From assembly GCF_009932395.1 (NCBI RefSeq), contig NZ_LSRS01000005.1, forward strand, positions 330,245-388,899: DNA of 58,655 nt. Direction: 5' to 3'. The DNA is from Sporotomaculum syntrophicum (lineage in GTDB: Bacteria > Bacillota > Desulfotomaculia > Desulfotomaculales > Desulfallaceae). Under the pieces are notes generated by a model that had not been told where the DNA came from, ran no database searches, and worked only from the letters and a program-made list of their open reading frames with translations. Numbering within the stretch: the stretch's first letter is position 1; every line of letters starts with the position of its first letter. The position numbers and the translations under genes are program-made. This document shows positions 52,187-58,655 of this stretch, piece after piece.

Positions 52187-52325
52187 TAATACTGATTACA
52201 TTAATTTTAGTTAAAAGAATACCCATTCATTGCACAAATAATTTATTAATTAAGCAGCATGTGGGATAAGCAGATCTTATTTGTTCCCAGGTAGCTTTTT
52301 TGTTGTACCGGCAGCTAGAGCGTAG

Positions 52326-52359
52326 AAAAAGGCCGGTTTATTACTAATCGGCCTTTTTT
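52326..52359 (-). terminator. Terminator after the EF-G-like gene
   Basis: AAGGCCG and CGGCCTT pair with A- and T-runs on both sides; it begins 14 bases after the stop on the minus strand. Confidence 0.85.
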
Positions 52360-52372
52360 CAATGCAATGTAT

Positions 52373-54394
52373 TTATTTTTCAGCTTCAGCTTCGGCTTTG
52401 GCCTTTTGGATTATATCCTCAGCAAGTTTAACCGGCACTTCTTCATAGCTGTTAAATTCCATTTTAAATTGCCCGCGTCCCTGGGTCATGGATTTCAAGT
52501 CATTGGCATACTTAAACATTTCTGACAACGGCACTTGAGCTTTTACAACAGTGCCTTCTTCAACCTGATCGGTACCCAACACCCGGCCGCGCTTTGTATT
52601 AAAGTCGCCGATAATGTCTCCCATAAACTCGTCCGGTACGGTTACTTCAACCAGCATAATCGGTTCCAGTAAAGCCGGTTTGGCCAACGGGACCGCCTTT
52701 TTGAAAGCCAGAGAAGCCGCAATCTTAAAGGCCATTTCAGAGGAGTCCACACTGTGATAAGAGCCATCATATAAGGTGGCCTTTATACCCACCGTTTGGT
52801 AACCGGCCAGAGCACCTTCCGTCATGGCCTCCCTTAAGCCTTTTTCCACGGCTGGGAAGTAGTTGCGCGGCACTGCCCCGCCAAAGACTTCTTCATTAAA
52901 TTCAAAGTCGCCCTCGGGCAGGGGCTCAAATCTAATCCACACGTGCCCATATTGTCCACGACCACCGGACTGTTTCTTGTGTTTACCTTCCACTTCTATT
53001 TTAGCGCGGATAGTTTCCCGGTAAGGCACCTTGGGTTCCTCGGTAACCACGTCAACACCGTAACGGCGCTTCAAATTGCTGATCATAATATTTACATGGG
53101 CTTCACCCATACCGGTGAGCAGGGTTTGCTTAGTCTCTTTATTCTTTTCTACGCGGAGAGAAGGATCTTCTTCCAGCAGCTTGTGTACTGCATCACCCAT
53201 TTTATCCTCGTCGTTTTTACTCTTGGGAGCAATGGCCAGGATGTAGTTGGGTACCGGGAAGTCAATTCCTTCCAGAACCTCTTTATGATCCTTGTCACAC
53301 AGTGTATCGCCGGAGCTAGTGTCGTTTAGCTTGACCACCACAGCCAGATCGCCGCATGTTACCTGGGGAGTTTGCTCTGAATGTTTACCCCGCACGAACA
53401 ACACCTGGCCAATTTTTTCGTTGCTTTCCTTCGTGGCGTTATACACCTGAGAGTCTGCCTTTAGCTCGCCGCGGAATACCCGGATAAAGTTCATACGCCC
53501 CACATAAGGGTCGGCCAGTGTTTTAAAGACCAGTGCAGCCATCGGCCCGTCCTCGCGTTTGGGCGACGGCATATACCGGGCCAAAAAGTCGCATAAATTG
53601 GGAATGGCCATGTTCTTAGTGGCTGACCCGCATAGCACCGGCACTGCTTTACCCTCAGCAATAACACTATGTAGCCCGGCTTTAATCTCTTCTGTAGTTA
53701 ACTCTTCACCTTCCAAGTATTTCATGGTTAGGTCATCGTCACCCTCGGCTGCGGCTTCGACCAATTTATCGCGGTACTCCTGCAGTTGATCCTGCAGTTC
53801 AACGGGGATGGCAATTTCTTTGGGTTTGCCGTCGTTGCCGAATTCGTAGGCCTTTTGCTCGAGCACGTCTACAATGCCTTTGTAGTCCAAACCTTCACCA
53901 ATGGGAAAGTTCACCGGTACAAAATTGGCTTTAAATTTGGCGTTTAAGTCGTCCATTAACTTGGTAAAGCTGGCGTTTTCCCTGTCCATTTTGTTGATGA
54001 AGGCTACCCGGGGCAACTCTGCCTTTTGTACAGATTTCCAGATGATTTCATGTAGTACCTGTACACCGTCCACGGCTGAAAAAACAAACAAAGTAGCATC
54101 AGCTACCCTTAAGGCACCTTTGACTTCACCAATAAAATCGGAAAAACCAGGGGTGTCAAGAAAGTTTAATTTAGTGTTGTTTACTTCTACGGGCACCAGA
54201 CTGGTATGCACAGTAGATTGTCGCTGTGCCTCTTCGGGATGGTAGTCGGATACGGTAGTGCCATCTTCCACCCGGCCTAAACGATTTATTACTCCGGTGT
54301 TAAAAAGCATTGCTTCCACCAGAGATGTTTTCCCCGCCCCACCATGTCCTACTATAGCGATGTTGCGGATTTGTTCGGTAGTAAAATTCTTCAA
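52373..54394 (-). CDS. fusA: Elongation factor G-like GTPase
   Basis: TTG 54394 follows AAAGGAGGCAGGAG and gives 673 residues; the frame runs further upstream without a ribosome site. The GTPase motifs are GHGGAGKTS (G1), LDTPGFSDF (G3) and INKMD (G4), with domains II-V of EF-G after residue 280 (GGRGQYGHVWIRFEP, YFPAVEKGLREAMTEG, RGRVLGTDQVEEGT). GHGGAGKT replaces AHIDAGKT of canonical EF-G, which places it in the second, paralogous EF-G group often annotated fusA2. It stands alone, away from rpsL/rpsG/tuf, which supports a paralogue rather than the main factor. Confidence 0.88.
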   Translation of the reverse strand: MKNFTTEQIRNIAIVGHGGAGKTSLVEAMLFNTGVINRLGRVEDGTTVSDYHPEEAQRQSTVHTSLVPVEVNNTKLNFLDTPGFSDFIGEVKGALRVADATLFVFSAVDGVQVLHEIIWKSVQKAELPRVAFINKMDRENASFTKLMDDLNAKFKANFVPVNFPIGEGLDYKGIVDVLEQKAYEFGNDGKPKEIAIPVELQDQLQEYRDKLVEAAAEGDDDLTMKYLEGEELTTEEIKAGLHSVIAEGKAVPVLCGSATKNMAIPNLCDFLARYMPSPKREDGPMAALVFKTLADPYVGRMNFIRVFRGELKADSQVYNATKESNEKIGQVLFVRGKHSEQTPQVTCGDLAVVVKLNDTSSGDTLCDKDHKEVLEGIDFPVPNYILAIAPKSKNDEDKMGDAVHKLLEEDPSLRVEKNKETKQTLLTGMGEAHVNIMISNLKRRYGVDVVTEEPKVPYRETIRAKIEVEGKHKKQSGGRGQYGHVWIRFEPLPEGDFEFNEEVFGGAVPRNYFPAVEKGLREAMTEGALAGYQTVGIKATLYDGSYHSVDSSEMAFKIAASLAFKKAVPLAKPALLEPIMLVEVTVPDEFMGDIIGDFNTKRGRVLGTDQVEEGTVVKAQVPLSEMFKYANDLKSMTQGRGQFKMEFNSYEEVPVKLAEDIIQKAKAEAEAEK

Positions 54395-54493
54395 AACTCC
54401 TGCCTCCTTTTGTAAATAATGGTTTCCCTCAAACCCTTTTTCTATACTTATTGGCATCCAAAACTGGCCAAAATTGGCTATAAACATAAAAAT

Positions 54494-54507
54494 AGCCCGA
54501 TAGGGCT
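54494..54507 (-). terminator. Small hairpin upstream of the EF-G-like gene
   Basis: AGCCC-GATA-GGGCT, followed on the minus strand by ATTTTTATG. It lies about 100 bases before the start codon and could end a short leader transcript. Confidence 0.3.
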
Positions 54508-54683
54508 CTATTGGCCGCCAAGAAACGGGTTTACTCACTAGTTTTCATTACTTCTACAAGCTAAGCTTGAATTCCTTGTTTTCAATACTGTCCAGATAAA
54601 AATTTTTGTTTCCTCCACCTATTTTTCATAGTCTTAGGCTTGTAGACATAAATATAAACAAGCTCTGGAAAGGACGGTAAGAT

Positions 54684-56249
54684 ATGGCTGGGTATGCATT
54701 CTTGCAGGGAGCCTTTATTTTACTAATCGCCGGCCTGGTTAACCGCATTTTAGGCTTTGGTTATCAAATCACCATGATACGCTTAATCGGTCCTGAAGGT
54801 GTAGGGCTATTTAATATGGTTTTACCTGTTTATATTATGATGCTGGTGCTGGCTAGTGCAGGTATACCACTGGCGATAGCTAAACTGGTCGCCGAGGAAG
54901 TAGCTAGTAATAATATGCCCGGCGCTTATCGAATTTTTAAGCTCTCTTTATTTATCTTGCAGTTTACCAGTGTGTTTTTTACGGTGGTTTTGGTAATTAG
55001 TGCGCCCATTCTGACAGAATCATTTTTCCCCAATCCAAGGGTATATTATTGCCTCATTAGTCTGGTGCCAGGCATTATCATAGTTACCCTGTGCTCGGCT
55101 TTTCGTGGTTTTTTTCAAGGTTTACAGCAAATGTCTCCCACAGCAATTACTCAGGTAGTTGAACAAATAGTACGGGTGGTGTCCGGGTTGGTGATTGCTT
55201 ATTTTATGCTTCCCCTGGGCATAGAATACGCTGCCGTAGGCTTATCGGTGGGTGTAATCTTAGGTGAATTAACCGGCTTTATTTATATGTTGCGTATTTA
55301 TGCAAGAAATAGACCTCAGGCTTTGCATTATGTAGCTGGGTTGTGGCGTAAAATCAGCTTGGGCAATGATGTAAAACAAATTTTTACACTAGCCGTACCG
55401 GTAACACTGACCAGGATTGTGGCTACGGCTTTAATGTCCGTGCAGGCTGTTTTAATACCACTGCGGTTAAATGCAGCCGGGCTTTCTGTATCAGATGCAA
55501 CTAATGCTTACGGCCAATTTATCGGCATTGCCGATGCGTTGCTTTTTGTGCCTGGCGTACTTACCATGGCACTGGCTACTTCCTTAGTACCAGCTATGTC
55601 AGATGCCATGGCTAGCCATAACTTGACTTTGGCCAGAGCACGCATTGCAGACGCAGTTAGGTTAACATTACAGGTGGGGGTGCCCGCCGCATTTATTTTT
55701 CTTTTGCTGGCGGACGAGCTTTGTGGTGTGCTGTTTGGCTATCCCCAGGCAGGCGATATATTAAAGGTTTTAGCGTTTTCCGGGCCATTTTTGTATTTAC
55801 AGCAAACTACCACCGGCGTTTTGCAAGGTGTAGGCAAGGCTGACGTGCCCTTTAAAAACCTAGTGGTTGCTTCACTGGTGACTATTGTTTTAATTTATTA
55901 TTTTACGGTTATGCCGCAGTTCGGCATAGCAGGGGCCGCGGCGGCGGTGGCCATTGGTTACATCATTATGTCTATTTTAAATATGCTGTATCTTAACAGT
56001 ATGGAATTGCTTTACCTTTCCGGTGTGGAAAATGTAGTAAAACCTTTGTTAGCGTCTCTTGGTATGTCTTTAGTGATTATTTATTTAAAAAATATGTTGT
56101 ACTGGTATGGTTTAAACATCGCTTTAGTACTGGTTATTGCGTTGGCAGCCGGCGGGGTCATTTATCTAACGCTGATGCTGTTGATGGGAGGTATAAACGA
56201 CCAGGATAAAGAAAAGTTCCGTGTCCTGTTTAAATTTAATCAGCGTTAA
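54684..56249 (+). CDS. spoVB: SpoVB/MurJ-type polysaccharide flippase
   Basis: The 521-residue membrane protein of the MOP superfamily has about 14 membrane helices. The N terminus (FLQGAFILLIAGLVNRILGF, MIRLIGPEGVGLFNMVLP) and LASAGIPLAIAKLVAEE are typical of SpoVB and relatives, which move lipid-linked precursors and are needed for spore cortex formation. A vegetative lipid II flippase role is the alternative. It converges on surE, their ends overlapping by 14 bases. Confidence 0.86.
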   Translation: MAGYAFLQGAFILLIAGLVNRILGFGYQITMIRLIGPEGVGLFNMVLPVYIMMLVLASAGIPLAIAKLVAEEVASNNMPGAYRIFKLSLFILQFTSVFFTVVLVISAPILTESFFPNPRVYYCLISLVPGIIIVTLCSAFRGFFQGLQQMSPTAITQVVEQIVRVVSGLVIAYFMLPLGIEYAAVGLSVGVILGELTGFIYMLRIYARNRPQALHYVAGLWRKISLGNDVKQIFTLAVPVTLTRIVATALMSVQAVLIPLRLNAAGLSVSDATNAYGQFIGIADALLFVPGVLTMALATSLVPAMSDAMASHNLTLARARIADAVRLTLQVGVPAAFIFLLLADELCGVLFGYPQAGDILKVLAFSGPFLYLQQTTTGVLQGVGKADVPFKNLVVASLVTIVLIYYFTVMPQFGIAGAAAAVAIGYIIMSILNMLYLNSMELLYLSGVENVVKPLLASLGMSLVIIYLKNMLYWYGLNIALVLVIALAAGGVIYLTLMLLMGGINDQDKEKFRVLFKFNQR

Positions 56250-57060
56250 TGCCTTGAGGCTGGAATTTATGCTGGATCATTTTGTTGATTTGTTCGATGG
56301 CGTAAAAATCAGTTAAGTCAAAATGCAGCGGGGTGATAGAAATATAATCATTTTTTACCGCTTCTACATCAATATCAACGTCCAGATGAGGGTTATTATC
56401 TACAACGGACTGGATGGTTTTTAGCTCGTGTGATGTATCCAGTGGTTTACCGGCCATCCAGTAGTAGACATTACCCCGGGGGTCGGTCCTTTTATCAAAA
56501 ACATTTATATAACGCCGCATACCCAGCCGGGTTAGTCTTATTCCCCGGGGTTTGCCCGGCGGTACGTTGATATTAACTAAAATATGTTTGATGTCCTTAC
56601 TGAGCTCGATTAAGTTGGGTACAATATACGAGGCAAAGCTTGCTGCCTCGCTAAAGTTAGTACTGTCGAAACTAGCCAGTGATATAGCTACAGATGGTAG
56701 ATCATTAATTAACCCTTCAATTGCTGCTGAGACAGTGCCGGAATAAAGCACATCGGTGCCCAAATTAGCTCCCAGATTGATGCCGGAAACGACAATATCG
56801 GGTTTTTCGGGCATTAAGGCCTCAACAGCCAGTTTAACACAATCAGCCGGGGTACCGTTTACTGCCCAGCCAAAAGTGCCGTCGGAAAAAGTAACTTTTT
56901 TAGTTCGAAGCGGCTTGTAGGTAGTTATACCATGTCCCGCTCCGCTTCTTTCCCGGTCCGGCGCTACAACTAGCACTTCACCCAGACTCGCAAGTGACTC
57001 CCTAAGCGTTTTCAAGCCGGGAGCGTTAATACCGTCGTCGTTACTAATCAATATGCGCAT
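56236..57060 (-). CDS. surE: 5'/3'-nucleotidase SurE
   Basis: ATG 57060 lies six bases after GGAGG-ATGACG, giving 274 residues. ILISNDDGINAPGLK carries the metal-binding Asp pair, and VVAPDRERSGAGHGIT, VNGTPADCVKLA and VVSGINLGANLGTDVLYSGT complete the active site. It dephosphorylates nucleoside monophosphates and short polyphosphate. It lies in a minus-strand run with the DUF4264 gene and folE. Confidence 0.94.
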   Translation of the reverse strand: MRILISNDDGINAPGLKTLRESLASLGEVLVVAPDRERSGAGHGITTYKPLRTKKVTFSDGTFGWAVNGTPADCVKLAVEALMPEKPDIVVSGINLGANLGTDVLYSGTVSAAIEGLINDLPSVAISLASFDSTNFSEAASFASYIVPNLIELSKDIKHILVNINVPPGKPRGIRLTRLGMRRYINVFDKRTDPRGNVYYWMAGKPLDTSHELKTIQSVVDNNPHLDVDIDVEAVKNDYISITPLHFDLTDFYAIEQINKMIQHKFQPQGINAD

Positions 57061-57078
57061 CGTCATCCTCCATAAGGT

Positions 57079-57261
57079 TCAAAACTCATAAATAGTTATA
57101 GTCAAGTTATTTTCCTCATTATTTTTGCTCAGTCCGAACATAATTCTTTTATCCTTCAGGTTTTTATTTAAGAAGTCCACTACTTTGTACATATCTTCAT
57201 ACATAGAAAATGATTTAAAAGCAATTAATTCCAGTTTGCCTGCTTCATCGGCATGCTCCAT
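57079..57261 (-). CDS. DUF4264 (YpmA-like) protein
   Basis: The 60-residue protein starts with ATG after GGGGGAG. The core MYEDMYKVVDFLNKNLKDKR and IMFGLSKNNEENNLTITIYE match the YpmA/DUF4264 family of small Firmicute proteins with no known function. It lies 10 bases behind folE and 18 bases before surE, in one operon. Confidence 0.78.
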   Translation of the reverse strand: MEHADEAGKLELIAFKSFSMYEDMYKVVDFLNKNLKDKRIMFGLSKNNEENNLTITIYEF

Positions 57262-57271
57262 AACGCTCCCC

Positions 57272-57835
57272 CTATTCTTTCCGGATTAATGAAAAAGCTT
57301 CTGCCCGGGTGGCTTCGCTGCGCTGGAATATCCCCCGCACCGCCGAGGTAAGAGTTTTGGAACCGGGTTTGTGTACACCGCGCAAGGTCATGCACATGTG
57401 TTCCGCTTCAATGACTACTAATACCCCGTGGGGATTTAATCTTCTCATAATGGTATTAGCTATTTGGGAGGTTAATCTTTCCTGCAGCTGCGGGCGTTTA
57501 GCATAACCCTCGACCACTCTAACTAATTTGGAAAGCCCTGTAATATTACCCTTGCGGGGAATATAGGCTACATGTACTTTACCATAAAACGGCAATAAAT
57601 GATGTTCACACATGGAATAAATGGGTATATCTTTGACCAACACCATTTCTTCATGCTCTTCGGAAAACACTTTATCCAGGTGCATTTCCGGATTTTCACG
57701 GAGTCCCGAAAAAATTTCATTATACATACGGGCTACCCTGCTTGGTGTTCCTTTTAAACCTTCCCTATCCGGATCCTCGCCGATGGCTTCTAGGATCATT
57801 TGTACAGCTAATTCTATTTTTTCCATATCTGCCAT
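57272..57835 (-). CDS. folE: GTP cyclohydrolase I
   Basis: The 187-residue protein has the zinc ligands and catalytic residues in [19 protein letters not shown] and [25 protein letters not shown] and [10 protein letters not shown] are also conserved. It converts GTP to dihydroneopterin triphosphate, the first step of folate synthesis, and acts as a decamer. It is the first gene of the folE-DUF4264-surE unit. Confidence 0.95.
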   Translation of the reverse strand: MADMEKIELAVQMILEAIGEDPDREGLKGTPSRVARMYNEIFSGLRENPEMHLDKVFSEEHEEMVLVKDIPIYSMCEHHLLPFYGKVHVAYIPRKGNITGLSKLVRVVEGYAKRPQLQERLTSQIANTIMRRLNPHGVLVVIEAEHMCMTLRGVHKPGSKTLTSAVRGIFQRSEATRAEAFSLIRKE

Positions 57836-57955
57836 AATAATTTCCCCTTTCTTTCCCGAATATCAAGCGTGTTTATAAAACCTTGTTGGGAATAACAGAG
57901 GTTTTCGGTAGGGTAGGACGTTTTCTTTTATTGAATTGACGAGGTGGTTTCAAAC

Positions 57956-58069
57956 ATGTTCAATGATATGGTGCCTTTAGGGGCGTATTATTACTCATCT
58001 AGAAACATCTTAAATTATTCGCCATTTTTCGATTTCGTCCTTCAACCTGATCTAAAAAAGACTCGGTAA
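57956..58069 (+). CDS. Possible 37-residue small protein
   Basis: ATG follows GAGGTGG by eight bases. The product (FNDMVPLGAYYYSSRNILNY and onward) resembles nothing I know. Its end overlaps the hairpin at 58058-58082. The rest of the 57836-58294 gap shows only a short inverted repeat around TAGCAT/ATGCTA next to the final transposase promoter. Confidence 0.2.
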   Translation: MFNDMVPLGAYYYSSRNILNYSPFFDFVLQPDLKKTR

Positions 58070-58084
58070 TAAGCCGAGTCTTCA
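58054..58084 (-). terminator. Terminator-like hairpin, minus strand
   Basis: AAGACTCGG (58058-58066) and CCGAGTCTT (58074-58082) form a perfect nine-base stem. The minus strand continues with TTTTAGA, so it would stop transcripts coming from the right, where only the transposase region is seen. Confidence 0.6.
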
Positions 58085-58294
58085 TATATGAGTATTTTAA
58101 CCATAGTTGCCGGCAATTTAAGTGGTTAAACCATAAGACTCGAGTTTGACAGTTTTCCATCATTTTTCGAATCTAACCCCCAACAAACCCAGTAAAATCA
58201 AGGGTCAATATTAGAGAGATTCAAAAAGTGTAGTGCCACGTTTTCCATATAATAACTTTTAGCATATGGATTGCCATGCTATAATTAAGGTGCC

Positions 58295-58655
58295 ATGTAT
58301 GCTAGAACAAAAACATTTAAAAATAAAGACGGTTCAACAAGAACATATTTGCAAATTTGCGAAACTAAACGTGAAGATGGTAAAGTTCGCCAAATAGTTG
58401 TAGCCAACCTGGGCCGCTTAGAAGAACTACAGGAAGGAGCCCTGGATAAACTGGTTGCCAGCCTGGGTAAATATTGCAAAATGGCTAAAGTGATACGGAG
58501 CATGGATGAACTAAACACCCAGTGGTCTAAAGAACTGGGACCAGTCGTTATCTTTCGCCGTCTCTGGGAACAGCTTGAGCTACCGGATCTGCTTAATAAG
58601 TATATCGCAGACACCCAAATACAACGCCCCGTGGAAAGTGCCATATTTGCGATGG
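58295..58655 (+). CDS. IS1634-like transposase, N-terminal part, cut by window end
   Basis: ATG 58295 opens a frame that runs off the window (120 codons seen). YARTKTFKNKDGSTRTYLQI, GKVRQIVVANLGRLEELQEG and IFRRLWEQLELPDLLNKY are typical of the IS1634/IS4-like group that begins with a short beta-rich segment before the DDE domain. A TATAAT lies 23 bases before the start. The element boundary was not located. Confidence 0.8.
   Translation, partial: MYARTKTFKNKDGSTRTYLQICETKREDGKVRQIVVANLGRLEELQEGALDKLVASLGKYCKMAKVIRSMDELNTQWSKELGPVVIFRRLWEQLELPDLLNKYIADTQIQRPVESAIFAM

Overview
The window reads as chromosome of a spore-forming, anaerobic Firmicute of the Desulfotomaculum/Pelotomaculum type (Peptococcaceae sensu lato). 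This is inferred from gene content: spoVB- and spoVK-like genes, the miaB-mutS-mutL-miaA-hfq cluster, an ETF-linked membrane Fe-S oxidoreductase, two activase-like CoA proteins, and a two-subunit fumarase next to a biotin-dependent carboxyltransferase. Many genes start with TTG or GTG behind strong AGGAGG sites. No 16S gene is present, so the taxonomy is an inference.

Layout. 1-1.3 kb: DDE transposase. 1.4-5.1 kb: two activase-like proteins (-), a Nudix hydrolase (+) and an orphan minC (-). 5.5-14.6 kb: acyl-CoA dehydrogenase, etfB, etfA, a membrane Fe-S oxidoreductase, thiolase, 3-hydroxyacyl-CoA dehydrogenase and crotonase. Together these cover the butyryl-CoA/acetyl-CoA interconversion with its electron outlet to the membrane. 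15-28 kb: miaB, an eroded IS110-like remnant, mutS, a hydantoinase-like protein, a histone-deacetylase-like protein, mutL, miaA, hfq and a spoVK-like ATPase. 27-29.3 kb: a PLP enzyme of the aluminium-resistance/methionine gamma-lyase type and a LysR regulator. 29.7-34.2 kb: fumarase alpha (apparently with an ATT start) and beta, an acyl-CoA carboxyltransferase, a small protein and a biotin carrier, consistent with part of a methylmalonyl-CoA pathway.

34.8-40.8 kb is a mobile island. An intact ISL3-type element (20-bp perfect terminal inverted repeats, 8-bp target duplication) carries a DruA-like (DUF4338) gene translationally coupled to its transposase. It sits exactly at the end of an IS21-type element (istA/istB, multiple end repeats), which has an unusually long, highly structured segment beyond istB.

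40.8-58 kb is ordinary chromosome, mostly on the minus strand: a UPF0316 membrane protein, a glycosyltransferase, a radical SAM protein, phosphofructokinase, an alpha/beta hydrolase, UPF0182, ddl, tRNA-Trp, panB behind a structured leader with terminator, an EF-G-like GTPase, spoVB-like, surE, a DUF4264 protein and folE. The window ends inside an IS1634-like transposase.

The most notable signals are the DruA-carrying ISL3 element; the interleaved inverted repeats upstream of etfB; the promoter-leader-terminator unit upstream of panB; the ATT start of fumarase alpha; and the hydantoinase/deacetylase pair inside the mismatch-repair cluster.
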